Assembly (NCBI GenBank): GCA_947493175.1
Contig: CANLQD010000001.1
Location: 682,001-746,000 of the forward strand
DNA length: 64,000 bases
Reading direction: 5' to 3'
Source of the DNA: an uncultured Flavobacteriaceae bacterium
Lineage (GTDB): Bacteria; Bacteroidota; Bacteroidia; Flavobacteriales; Flavobacteriaceae
In this document: positions 34,528 through 43,292 of the stretch, one piece after another
How the letters are laid out: each line of letters begins with the position of its first letter
Numbering within the stretch: the first letter of the stretch is position 1
Translations under genes and position numbers: made by a program
Notes under the pieces: model-generated
The model's database searches: none
What the model saw: only the letters and a program-made list of their open reading frames with translations
What the model was told of the DNA's origin: nothing

Positions 34528-34560
34528 GATTCGGTTGTAAACCTTTAAATAAAATGAAAG

Positions 34561-34588
34561 GCCCTGGCGATAACGTCAGGGCTTTTTT
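34561..34588 (+). terminator. Terminator of the OmpA-family gene
   Basis: GCCCTGGCG-ATAA-CGTCAGGGC followed by seven T, 33 nt past the stop. The next gene starts only 11 nt beyond it. Confidence 0.88.
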
Positions 34589-34599
34589 TATTTTTGGCC

Positions 34600-37350
34600 A
34601 TGCAGAGTTTTCTAGAAGAGGTAGTGGCCAAAATAGTAGGGAAATACGCTTCCCTGGAAAACCTCATCTTTGTACTCCCTAGTAAGCGGGCCGGGACCTT
34701 TGTTCGTAATAGTATGGTCCAAAAACTTCAAAAGACCATTTTTGCCCCCGAAATTTTTAGTATCGAAGCGTTTGTAGAACATATTTCGGGAATTTCATAC
34801 GCTACCAATACCGAACAGCTCTTTGAACTCTACAAAACTTATGAAGCGCTACAAACAGGTGAAAAAGACAGTTTCTATGCCTTTTCAAAATGGGGCCAGA
34901 CCTTGCTCCAGGATTTTAATGAAATAGATCGTTACCTCATCGATACCGATCAGCTATTTTCAAACCTATCTGCCATACAAGAAATGAGTATTTGGTCTCC
35001 CGAAGCCAAAAAGACCAAGATGATGGAAGACTATCTATCATTTTGGAACCAATTAGATACACTCTACCATAGTTTTAACGATTCACTTCTCGCCCAAGGA
35101 GTCGGGCATCAAGGTCTGGTGTATCGAACAGCTTGCCAGAAATTGGATACTTATTTGACCAAGAATGAGGATAAAACACATATATTCATTGGCTTCAATG
35201 CCCTGAACACGGCGGAGTCAAACATCATTCAGACCATTTTGGCCCATCATTCCGCTGAAATCTATTGGGATATCGACGAAACCTTCTTGAACGACCCCAT
35301 ACACGATGCCGGTCTGTTCATTCGACAACACCGTAGCACCTGGGACCATATTAAAAACAATGGGCTTGCGGGTCTCAGTGCCCACTATGCAGAATCCAAA
35401 CATATAGAAATTATTGGGATCCCCAAGAATGTATCCCAAGCAAAATATGTGGGGCAACTATTGGGACAGTTACATCTTGGAGACCCTGCACAGCTTAAAA
35501 ATACTGCAGTGGTACTGGGAGAAGAGACATTGCTCAACCCTCTATTGAATGCCATTCCCCAAGAATTGCCCGATGTGAACATCACTATGGGATACCCGTT
35601 GGACAAAACACCGCTGGCCGGGCTTTTTACACAATTTTTCAACCTCTATATCAATCGCGATCCCCAAGGATGGTTTTATAGGCCCCTACTCGATTTTTTA
35701 GCACATCCGTATATCAACCTCTTATTTTCCCAGGAAGCATCGAATGAGGCCGTACAGCTATCACATAAAATAAAGAACAACAATTGGACCTATATTACTG
35801 CTGCCAGATTACAAAAGGCCACAGAGAACAATGCCACTATGGCCCATTTGTTCTTCGACCAAACCGCTACCCCGTCGCTGCTGATTGAAAAATGTAGTTC
35901 GCTACTTTTACAACTAAGGGAAAAACTGTCCGAAGCCACCGATTCCCTGTCCATGGAGTATGTATATCGCTTCTATACTCTTTTTAATCAGATACAGGAG
36001 CTTTTAGACCGACACCCCTTTATAACCGATGTAAAATCGCTGTTAAGTCTTTACAAAGAATTGCTTTCTTCGCTAACGCTCGACTTTCAAGGGGAACCGC
36101 TACGAGGATTACAGATTATGGGAATGCTAGAAAGTCGTAATCTCGATTTTGAGACCGTTATCCTGACGGCGGTGAACGAGGGTATCTTACCCTCGGGAAA
36201 ATCGAACAACTCTTTTATTCCCTTTGACCTTAAAAAGTATTTTGGTCTGCCGACCTATAAAGAAAAAGACGCTGTTTATACCTACCATTTTTATCGGCTG
36301 TTACAGCGTGCTAAAAACGTGTATCTACTCTACAATACGGAACCCGATGTACTCGAAGGAGGTGAACCTAGCAGACTCATACGGCAACTGTTGACCGATG
36401 AGCTTCGACAATCGGATACCAAAGAGATTTTTGCAGCAGCCAAAATAGCCCCGATCCGTAAAACATTGGAAACCATCCGAAAAGATGCTTCATTGATGCA
36501 ACTGATACAGGCGCATGCCGGTAATGGTTTCTCCCCCACTTCCTTAAGCAACTATGTTCGCAACCCTATTGATTTTTATAAAGGCAACCTCTTAAAAATC
36601 GAAGATGTACTAGAGGTCGAGGAGACCGTAGCTGCCAACACTTTTGGTACCATTGTCCACGATACCTTGGAAGAAATGTACACCCCCTTTATAGGTACTT
36701 ATCTTACTGAGGAACGTTTAAAAGACGCCAAATCAAAATCAAAACAGCTGGTACAAAAGCATTTTGAAAAAACCTATAAAGAGGGAGATATTACTCGAGG
36801 CAAAAACCTGATTGCCTTCAACGTGGTAGCACGTTACATCGAAAATTTTCTTGATAAGGAGCTCAATGAGATCCAACGGCACCAAATCAAAATACTGGCC
36901 TTGGAGCAGAAAATGGAACGTACCCTGCACCTTCCCGAACTGAATTTCCCCGTGGTATTGAAAGGAAAGCTAGACCGTATCGATAGCCTGGACGGCACCA
37001 CTAGAATAATTGACTACAAAACGGGCAAAGTAACGGGCGCACAAGTAGAAATCTTTGATTGGGATACCCTAACAACGGAATACGACTATAGCAAGGCCTT
37101 TCAGCTGTTGTGCTACGCCTTTATGTACGATGCAAAAGAGCCTGTGGTAGGAATACAGGCCGGTATTATCTCCTTTAAAAATCTAGCGTCGGGAGTACTT
37201 TCGTTTGCCACAAAGGAAAAAAAAGGAAGTCGGAAAAAAAATACCCTCATCGACCAAGAAACACTCTCTTTATTCCAAAATACTCTTCATGAATTGGTGT
37301 TGGAAATCTGTAACCCCGACATCCCTCTCGAAGAAAAATTGGTTCCCTAA
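34600..37350 (+). CDS. AddB-like PD-(D/E)XK nuclease/inactive helicase
   Basis: This 916-residue protein (from the ATG at 34600) has the AddB-type opening NLIFVLPSKRAGTFVRNSM. A long helicase-like body follows without intact Walker motifs that I can see. It includes GLQIMGMLESRNLDFETVIL and NEGILPSGKSNNSFIPFDLK. A C-terminal RecB-family nuclease has GTIVHDTLEEMY, VVLKGKLDRIDSL and IIDYKTGKVTG near residue 804. It is the expected partner of the AddA-like helicase at 28761 in double-strand-break processing. The pair is split here by kbl and the OmpA gene, and this gene sits behind a terminator, so it needs its own promoter or read-through. Confidence 0.9.
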   Translation: MQSFLEEVVAKIVGKYASLENLIFVLPSKRAGTFVRNSMVQKLQKTIFAPEIFSIEAFVEHISGISYATNTEQLFELYKTYEALQTGEKDSFYAFSKWGQTLLQDFNEIDRYLIDTDQLFSNLSAIQEMSIWSPEAKKTKMMEDYLSFWNQLDTLYHSFNDSLLAQGVGHQGLVYRTACQKLDTYLTKNEDKTHIFIGFNALNTAESNIIQTILAHHSAEIYWDIDETFLNDPIHDAGLFIRQHRSTWDHIKNNGLAGLSAHYAESKHIEIIGIPKNVSQAKYVGQLLGQLHLGDPAQLKNTAVVLGEETLLNPLLNAIPQELPDVNITMGYPLDKTPLAGLFTQFFNLYINRDPQGWFYRPLLDFLAHPYINLLFSQEASNEAVQLSHKIKNNNWTYITAARLQKATENNATMAHLFFDQTATPSLLIEKCSSLLLQLREKLSEATDSLSMEYVYRFYTLFNQIQELLDRHPFITDVKSLLSLYKELLSSLTLDFQGEPLRGLQIMGMLESRNLDFETVILTAVNEGILPSGKSNNSFIPFDLKKYFGLPTYKEKDAVYTYHFYRLLQRAKNVYLLYNTEPDVLEGGEPSRLIRQLLTDELRQSDTKEIFAAAKIAPIRKTLETIRKDASLMQLIQAHAGNGFSPTSLSNYVRNPIDFYKGNLLKIEDVLEVEETVAANTFGTIVHDTLEEMYTPFIGTYLTEERLKDAKSKSKQLVQKHFEKTYKEGDITRGKNLIAFNVVARYIENFLDKELNEIQRHQIKILALEQKMERTLHLPELNFPVVLKGKLDRIDSLDGTTRIIDYKTGKVTGAQVEIFDWDTLTTEYDYSKAFQLLCYAFMYDAKEPVVGIQAGIISFKNLASGVLSFATKEKKGSRKKNTLIDQETLSLFQNTLHELVLEICNPDIPLEEKLVP

Positions 37351-37436
37351 CAGCAATACACCAAGGCCTGTCAACATTAAGTAACAAAAGGTTATCATTA
37401 TTGTACGATGCCAATAACCAAAGAAGCGCAGAAATG

Positions 37437-38147
37437 CTATTTCAAGTCAGGTCGTGTTGGCCGTACTTCAATTTTACTCGGTAGCGTTCTCGGGTGCATT
37501 TTCAAAAGATCCAGTACCAAATCCCCAATATCCTCCGGTTGTATCTTCCAAGCGTCTTTCTCATCGGGCTCATTGTTGTTAAAATACGTAGCCACCGAAC
37601 CCGGCATAATGGTAGAAACCTTGATATCGTATTTGCGCAGGTCTAACATGGCCGCCTGGGTAAAGCCCACCACCCCGAATTTTGTAGCGTTGTAGCCCGC
37701 TCCCGAAGCAAAAAAATTGGTCCCTGCCAGACTGGCCAGTGTCATATAATACCCTTTCGATTTCTTAAGCGCTTCGACCGAGGCTTTTAAGGTATGGAAC
37801 ACCCCATTCAGATTCGTGTTGATCATTTGGTGCCATTGTACATCGGATAGTTCATCGATCGGGGCAAAATGTCCTACCCCAGCATTGGCCAATACCACAT
37901 CTAACTGCCCCCATGTATCCAACACCGCTTGCACCGCTTTTTGCTCATCGCCATATTGGGTTACATCTGATTCCAATGCCAATACGCGATCTTCATCACC
38001 GAGATATGCGGCCGTTTGTTTTACGGTTTTTAAGGTACGGCCACTGATGGCCACCCGCATACCGGCCTCCATTAACTTTTTGGCCACTCCAAACCCGATT
38101 CCTTTGGAACCCCCTGTAATATAGGCTACTTTATTTTTTAAATCCAT
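37437..38147 (-). CDS. SDR family oxidoreductase
   Basis: This 236-residue classical short-chain dehydrogenase has TGGSKGIGFGVAKKLMEAG near the N terminus, DVVLANAGVGHF (NAG motif), the catalytic serine in TLASLAG and the pair YNATK in GAGYNATKFGVVG, then the PGSVAT loop. Normal length and order. Substrate unknown; it resembles general 3-ketoacyl or sugar-alcohol reductases. It is convergent with the AddB-like gene and not part of the pilus operon, which ends 217 nt away. Confidence 0.92.
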   Translation of the reverse strand: MDLKNKVAYITGGSKGIGFGVAKKLMEAGMRVAISGRTLKTVKQTAAYLGDEDRVLALESDVTQYGDEQKAVQAVLDTWGQLDVVLANAGVGHFAPIDELSDVQWHQMINTNLNGVFHTLKASVEALKKSKGYYMTLASLAGTNFFASGAGYNATKFGVVGFTQAAMLDLRKYDIKVSTIMPGSVATYFNNNEPDEKDAWKIQPEDIGDLVLDLLKMHPRTLPSKIEVRPTRPDLK

Positions 38148-38364
38148 CCCCTCTATTTTTATGATAAAGATACTCCCCTACCGGAAAGCGACAAAAGAGA
38201 CCGCGTGTTATTGTTTTGCTAAAAATGGGCGATTAAAGAATGAACCATTTGTATTGAGAGTGTAAACTACCAAGCCGCATTTAAATTTCCATTATCGAGT
38301 AGAGGCAAGGTGAATCTGAAAATTTGTGGAGTCATGATGTTGGTGCCATCCTATGATACGATTA

Positions 38365-39498
38365 CTACCCCACCACACTGCTTAGTTTGAACATCGGCAA
38401 ATACATAGACACCAAGATGACTCCTACAAAAATGCCGATGACAATAATAATCAACGGTTCCATCAAGGCAGCTAGTAATTTGGATTTTTGTTGTACTTCT
38501 ATGGCATATTGTTGGTTCAATCGCTCAAAAATATACTCGGTCTGGTTGGTTTCCTCGGCTACTTTGACCAAAGAAATCATCTTGTTGTCAAAAATCTTAT
38601 TGCCTTGCATGCTCTTATGAAGACTGCTCCCACTCATTACCTTTATTTCTATCTGGTTCAAAGCCTGATTCAATGGATAAAAGTCAATCATTTTACGCAC
38701 CAATTGAATACTGTTCAACATAGGCACTTTGGAGGAGGTCAACAAAGCGACCGCCTGGGTAAATTGAGCCAAATAGACCGAACTTACAAAGCTCCCTAAA
38801 TAAGGTATTTTTGTTAAAAACTGATCTTTTCCTTTTTTGAACCATTCTTTTTTTGAAAAGGTTTTTCGCAAGACGATCAACGAAGTCAGCATCAAAACCA
38901 CCATCCAACCATACTCTTTTATAAAATTAGAGGCGCTGATAATCATTTTTGTAATTCCGGGAAGGTCCACATCATTTTGCTTAAAAATATCCTCGAACAT
39001 TGGTACGACCATTCGAAGCATAAAGACGACGACTAAAATGGCGGTAGTTAGAATAATGATCGGATACGTCAAGGCATTGAGCAATCCTCGATGCTGTTCA
39101 TTTTTTCGCGCATAGAATTTACCTAGTTCCTCGACAATACGGGTCAGTGTTCCCGTTTCTTCCCCAATTTTAACGGAGTAATATTCATACTCCGAAAACT
39201 CCGATCGTTCATGAAGTACTTCAAAGAAACTTTTTCCGGACACCAGCTCTTTGACCATGTCATTATAAAATGCGCTTAGCTTTTCCTTCTTTTGGTTTTC
39301 CTGTAACAACGATAACGCCTCCTTCAGATGAATGCCCGCTTTTAGCAAAACGGCCAATTCTACGTAAAAGTCCTCTTTCTTCTTAGCTCCGAAGGCCTTG
39401 CCAAAAAGATGTATTTCCGTCTGCAATAGTTTTGCCAAACCCTCTTTTTCGGAGGAGCCTATTCGTTCGGTCGATATTTGTTCTAACTTAAAACCCAT
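38365..39498 (-). CDS. Type II secretion/type IV pilus inner-membrane platform protein (GspF/PilC family)
   Basis: This 377-residue protein has two copies of the T2SF domain (about residues 45-165 and 245-370), each ending in a membrane segment. The motifs LAVLLKAGIHLKEALSLL, SVKIGEETGTLTRIVEELGK, and in the second half QAVALLTSSKVPMLNSIQLV and LVKVAEETNQ, are typical. The last segment (PLIIIVIGIFVGVILVSMYL) spans the inner membrane. It is the platform that links the assembly ATPase to the pseudopilus. It is the last gene of a seven-gene operon; no ATPase (GspE) or secretin (GspD) lies inside the window. Confidence 0.93.
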   Translation of the reverse strand: MGFKLEQISTERIGSSEKEGLAKLLQTEIHLFGKAFGAKKKEDFYVELAVLLKAGIHLKEALSLLQENQKKEKLSAFYNDMVKELVSGKSFFEVLHERSEFSEYEYYSVKIGEETGTLTRIVEELGKFYARKNEQHRGLLNALTYPIIILTTAILVVVFMLRMVVPMFEDIFKQNDVDLPGITKMIISASNFIKEYGWMVVLMLTSLIVLRKTFSKKEWFKKGKDQFLTKIPYLGSFVSSVYLAQFTQAVALLTSSKVPMLNSIQLVRKMIDFYPLNQALNQIEIKVMSGSSLHKSMQGNKIFDNKMISLVKVAEETNQTEYIFERLNQQYAIEVQQKSKLLAALMEPLIIIVIGIFVGVILVSMYLPMFKLSSVVG

Positions 39499-39500
39499 GT

Positions 39501-39971
39501 TTATCGGTTCATATACGTAGCGGCAGCATTATCTTTATAAACAAAAAGGCGCTGTTGGCCTGTTTGCTTACTTGTCTGTATTTCAAAGGCATCGATCTCA
39601 CCTGACGTTATTTCGTTGTTATTGAAGTAGCATATCTTGGACGCTATTTCGATATTGAACGTATCTTTTTCGGTTACCATTCGGTTATCTTCGATGCCAT
39701 AATGCTTCATTTCCAATTCGTTACTGAAATAAAGTCGATTTTCCTCTTCATTGTAATACACAGAGGAGTATCGGTTAAAATCGACCCAAAGGGATTGTCG
39801 CAATTTATCGGCCTCCAGTTTTACTTCATAGATGTTTTGTATGCTTCCCATTTGGCGTTGCACCAGTCGTAAAACGGAAAACGCCATTCCTACAACAATC
39901 GCGGTGATCAACAATACCACTATCATCTCCTGAAGTGCAAATGCGGGTATCTTTCTGCTAGTAACGTTCAT
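39501..39971 (-). CDS. Pseudopilin with prepilin-type N terminus
   Basis: This 156-residue protein has a short basic leader and the hydrophobic helix FALQEMIVVLLITAIVVGMA. The predicted prepilin peptidase site is A|FALQE: alanine at -1 where glycine is usual, with the conserved glutamate at +5. The C-terminal part is a beta-rich pilin head (DFNRYSSVYYNEEENRLYFS). It overlaps the upstream pseudopilin gene by 14 nt and is followed by the GspF gene after 2 nt. It is probably a minor pseudopilin (GspJ/H-like position). Confidence 0.85.
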   Translation of the reverse strand: MNVTSRKIPAFALQEMIVVLLITAIVVGMAFSVLRLVQRQMGSIQNIYEVKLEADKLRQSLWVDFNRYSSVYYNEEENRLYFSNELEMKHYGIEDNRMVTEKDTFNIEIASKICYFNNNEITSGEIDAFEIQTSKQTGQQRLFVYKDNAAATYMNR

Positions 39972-40296
39972 TTCCGATATAGTTGGTAAGGGTTTTACCG
40001 GTTTTGGGGTTCTCTGCTTCCAGTGTTATTACAGACACCCCATCTTTTTCTTGTACGAACACATTTATTTCCCAGGACTCGTATGCTTCATAAAAGGGCA
40101 ACACCAGTACATCATTCTTATATTGATATTCCAGCATGTTTAGCCGTTCTGCCGCAATTTCTGTTTGCCGTCGAATATTGCCTTGCAATAAACTGTTAAG
40201 TAACATACTCGATACCATAAAAATGACCACGACCAAAACCGTAGCCACTAAGGTTTCCATCAAAGTGGAGGCTTTTAAACGTTTTAGTAGAGCCAT
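39958..40296 (-). CDS. Small pseudopilin with prepilin-type N terminus
   Basis: This 112-residue protein has a basic leader ALLKRLKA and then STLMETLVATVLVVVIFMVS, so the processing site would be A|STLME, again alanine at -1 and glutamate at +5. The head is short (about 75 residues). It overlaps both neighbours by 13-14 nt, consistent with translational coupling. It may be GspI-like, judging by size and place among the pseudopilins. Confidence 0.82.
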   Translation of the reverse strand: MALLKRLKASTLMETLVATVLVVVIFMVSSMLLNSLLQGNIRRQTEIAAERLNMLEYQYKNDVLVLPFYEAYESWEINVFVQEKDGVSVITLEAENPKTGKTLTNYIGNERY

Positions 40297-41567
40297 TTCA
40301 TCACTTTTTTTGATTGTCGCCCATTTTCCATTGGCAAACCGGTATAGGCTTCATCTAAATTCTTGCGATTGATTTGGCCATTGTACAAATGGTTTTGGTA
40401 CACGCTACCATTTTCCATCGCAATAAAGGCATCGGTCGTTACACTGCCATTGACCCTTCCTTTCAACTCCAAATTTTTAGTACAGTAGACTTCCCCAATG
40501 ACCTTGGCATGTTCATCGATTTTAATTTGAGGTGTATATGGTACTAGGTTCGTCTTTTCCAATGCCAGTACCGCTCCAATTACCTGGGCATATGAATCGA
40601 TGTAGATACTGGGAGCATCAAAGGTGGGCTGCGCTGTTTCGGCTTCTTGCAGGAAGACCTCCTTTTTCTTTACGATCAAGGCGGTCGGGTAAGACAGCCG
40701 ACATTTTTTTCCTACTGAAATCGATTCCGTCGCGATGGCCTGAAAATACCCTTCTGTCCAGTCTTTGATAACAATTTTTGGGGCCAATAACAGCACATCT
40801 TGTAGTGTGGCACTTGACTCGACAATAATATTATCCGTCGCGGATACGATTACATTACCGGTCAATTGTACGTTCCTCAATCGTACAGTTCGGTCACGAA
40901 CGATGATTGTAGGCGATTGAAAGGAATTCTTGATCACTTTCTTATTCACTAACGAGACCGTTTCACCAGGTGGGACATAAAACGGGTCGGTCAGCAATTG
41001 AAGTTGCAAGGTTAATTCCTTATCCAATTCAGGCAAAAGGGAGTCACTTTTTTGTTTTTTCCCATATAGTAAACGATCACGATGATACGAATTACCATAA
41101 ATGTTCCCCATTTTTAAACCTTGTTCAGGCAAAAATGCATTACCGGTGATCTGCGAACTCCCTGCAATGATCAAGGGGCGTTGCTTGTCGCTTACATACA
41201 ATGCTGTACTGCTTTCTTGTTGGGAACCGATCAATGCCGTTTTCGACTGAGCCATGCTCCCACGGGATGCCGTGGAAGTTCGTTTTTCGAAAACACCCCA
41301 ATAATCTCGTTGCACGGTAATCCCGATCGGTACTTTTTCGTTACTTTTAATGGTGATGGAATTCCCGGTAGTGACCGGAAGTTCCAAAGACGTTTTTATA
41401 CCGTAATCAGCACCTTTCACCACTGAAACCAACAGGGTTGTTTTTAGACCAAAATGCCCATGGGTGTGGGAAAGCAGCATAAAAGTCATTAACAGTACTG
41501 CCACCACTGCACCGATAAAAAGTACGAATTGCAATGCGCCCGCCTTTATTTTTTTTGTCAACTTCAT
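40284..41567 (-). CDS. Membrane-anchored protein with PilX-like N terminus and beta-helix-like passenger
   Basis: This 427-residue protein starts with a basic leader and one hydrophobic helix (GALQFVLFIGAVVAVLLMTF). The sequence KKIKA|GALQF mimics a prepilin site, but the +5 residue is F instead of E, as in GspK/PilX-type tip proteins. About residues 200-400 hold short repeated strands (TVRLRNVQLTGNVIVSATDN, IIVESSATLQDVLLLAPKIV, IDEHAKVIGEVYCTKNLELK) that look like a beta helix of bactofilin type. I do not recognise the full family. In the operon it sits between the PilP-like gene (4-nt overlap) and the small pseudopilin, so a pilus tip or cell-contact role is possible. Confidence 0.7.
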   Translation of the reverse strand: MKLTKKIKAGALQFVLFIGAVVAVLLMTFMLLSHTHGHFGLKTTLLVSVVKGADYGIKTSLELPVTTGNSITIKSNEKVPIGITVQRDYWGVFEKRTSTASRGSMAQSKTALIGSQQESSTALYVSDKQRPLIIAGSSQITGNAFLPEQGLKMGNIYGNSYHRDRLLYGKKQKSDSLLPELDKELTLQLQLLTDPFYVPPGETVSLVNKKVIKNSFQSPTIIVRDRTVRLRNVQLTGNVIVSATDNIIVESSATLQDVLLLAPKIVIKDWTEGYFQAIATESISVGKKCRLSYPTALIVKKKEVFLQEAETAQPTFDAPSIYIDSYAQVIGAVLALEKTNLVPYTPQIKIDEHAKVIGEVYCTKNLELKGRVNGSVTTDAFIAMENGSVYQNHLYNGQINRKNLDEAYTGLPMENGRQSKKVMKWLY

Positions 41568-42028
41568 GGGTTAAGCGCTATGGAGCGGGTTTTACCTTTA
41601 TAACGAACCCGTATTTCCGCATTATTTCCTCCCACCAGTTTTATTCCTTGAAATGTATCGTTGATACCCATCATTTGCTGATACCCATCGATGGTCACAA
41701 AAAAAATCTGTTGTTTTGAATCAGTATCGCCAATGAAACCGGTGTAGTTGATGCTTCTTTCAGGAATGGCCGGTGCTATCGCTTTCACCTTCTTTTTTTC
41801 TTCTTTTTTTGGGCTACGAAATGTACCCAAAAAAGGATCTCTGTAATCAGCGACCAGACTAAACGTATCGCGCTCTTTTAACTGCTTTGGAACAAAGGTA
41901 TCGTTCGAGACTACAAGTGCGGGTTTTTCGGGTGCCGGGTTCACGGCCTTTAGAACTTTAAAACCAATGACTCCCCAGACACTGAGCACCACGGCCAATA
42001 GCAGATATGTCTTATTGGTTTTTTTCAC
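41564..42028 (-). CDS. PilP/GspC-like periplasmic assembly protein
   Basis: This 154-residue protein has one N-terminal membrane anchor (YLLLAVVLSVWGVIGFKVLK), a proline- and lysine-rich linker and a small beta domain (residues ~90-150) of PilP/GspC type. Support is the ADYRDPFLGTF motif (RDPF) and the following INYTGFIGD strand with GDTFQGIKLV-like spacing. Such proteins join the inner-membrane platform to the secretin. The stop overlaps the next gene by 4 nt (ATGA). Identification is by motif and gene order, not by a full family match. Confidence 0.72.
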   Translation of the reverse strand: MKKTNKTYLLLAVVLSVWGVIGFKVLKAVNPAPEKPALVVSNDTFVPKQLKERDTFSLVADYRDPFLGTFRSPKKEEKKKVKAIAPAIPERSINYTGFIGDTDSKQQIFFVTIDGYQQMMGINDTFQGIKLVGGNNAEIRVRYKGKTRSIALNP

Positions 42029-42030
42029 TT

Positions 42031-42426
42031 CTATTGCGAATTAGAGGTATCTACCGTGAATGCACTGTTAGAATACTCGGTCTCATAAGCGCTATTCATA
42101 GCCTTGACCCGCCATTCGTAATCACTATCTACCAAGATTTTTGTTACCCTTGTACTTAAAAATGTACTATCGAGCACCACCATACTATCTAGCACTATTT
42201 GGGCCGCATTTTCAAAACTGGGTGCTGCCACCTGAATATGATATTCAGAAGCCTCGAATACCGGATCCCAGCTGAAATTCACATCACTTTGTACTACCAC
42301 CGTACTATCTGAAGGGGCCAATAAAGTTACCTTTTCATCAGAGATATCGGTAACCTCAAGTAATTCTTCACAACTTGGGAAGCCAACCATTAGGCATACC
42401 ACTAAAAAAACCTTTATGACACGCAT
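42031..42426 (-). CDS. Small lipoprotein with fibronectin type III-like domain
   Basis: This 131-residue protein has a lipoprotein signal (VIKVFLVVCLMVGFPSCEE, lipobox cysteine after FPS) and one Fn3-like domain (LLAPSDSTVVVQSDVNFSWD, then YHIQVAAPSF and YEWRVKAMNSAYETEYSNSA). Fn3 lipoproteins usually make contacts at the cell surface or periplasm. It is the second gene of the operon, 2 nt from each neighbour. Its role in the machine is unknown. Confidence 0.75.
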   Translation of the reverse strand: MRVIKVFLVVCLMVGFPSCEELLEVTDISDEKVTLLAPSDSTVVVQSDVNFSWDPVFEASEYHIQVAAPSFENAAQIVLDSMVVLDSTFLSTRVTKILVDSDYEWRVKAMNSAYETEYSNSAFTVDTSNSQ

Positions 42427-42428
42427 TC

Positions 42429-43145
42429 CTATAATTTTAAATATGATTTGGTATCGGCTAACTTATGGGCACTTTTCTCGGTGCCCTCAGGACAGTTCCC
42501 GTTGGTGCTCAAGGTGTTGACCTTTGCGTTCCCATAGACATCTTCCCCCCAACAGAAACTCATTAGGCCGTAGGAAAAAATATCTCTTTTTGATAAAGCA
42601 AAACGCTCTTTTTTCTTTTTGTTCACAAACTGAATCTCCAATTCCCCAGTAATACCGGTATTCAAAAAAATACTTTTCGCATGTAGCAATTGATCCACCA
42701 GCATAGGATGCGTATATACCGCTATTTCTGAAACGATCTTACATTGGGCGTCTTTTTCCAAATAAGATCGTACCTCAGTATTGACGCCTTGGTTCAGCTG
42801 GGCCGTAAGCGCAATTTTATCGAGGACCTGCAAACGTAGGTATTTGGGCTTTACCTTTAACGAGTCGTCATAGTTGACCTCAACTTGTTCACCACGTTGT
42901 GTTTTTAGCTGTTGGTATTCCTTAAAACTGTTCTTGGAGAAGGGAAGTTCAGTCGCTGTCAATGCGATAGGCGTCGTTAGTTTTGGAAAGCCGACCTGTT
43001 GAAAACCCTTGGTAATAAAAGAACCGTTCCGTTTCCCGATGACCCCGAGAGAGGGGATGGTAGACTGGTAGTTTTGCACACTTTTCAGGGGCATGCAGCC
43101 GTAAAGCACTACTGCTAATAGCAGCACGTAATAAGTAGGTTTCAT
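42429..43145 (-). CDS. Lipoprotein of unknown function in the pilus-type operon
   Basis: This 238-residue protein has a lipobox (YYVLLLAVVLYGCMPL) and a beta-rich mature part with no family that I recognise. It is the first gene of the seven-gene operon (2-nt gaps downstream). A possible -7-like box (TAATTTTT) lies 20-30 nt upstream. Position suggests an outer-membrane pilotin-like or secretin-associated role, but nothing in the sequence proves this. Confidence 0.65.
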   Translation of the reverse strand: MKPTYYVLLLAVVLYGCMPLKSVQNYQSTIPSLGVIGKRNGSFITKGFQQVGFPKLTTPIALTATELPFSKNSFKEYQQLKTQRGEQVEVNYDDSLKVKPKYLRLQVLDKIALTAQLNQGVNTEVRSYLEKDAQCKIVSEIAVYTHPMLVDQLLHAKSIFLNTGITGELEIQFVNKKKKERFALSKRDIFSYGLMSFCWGEDVYGNAKVNTLSTNGNCPEGTEKSAHKLADTKSYLKL

Positions 43146-43292
43146 TTGTTTGGTTTTGGAAAAATTATGCTTAAAAACCGATTCGAAAAACCCACTTGAG
43201 CCTTCCTGCTTTTTCTCTAAGCGTAATTCTTACAACCTACAACGTTTTTTTCAACGGTCTGTTGTGTTAAAAAGACTGAAAATCGAAGCTTC

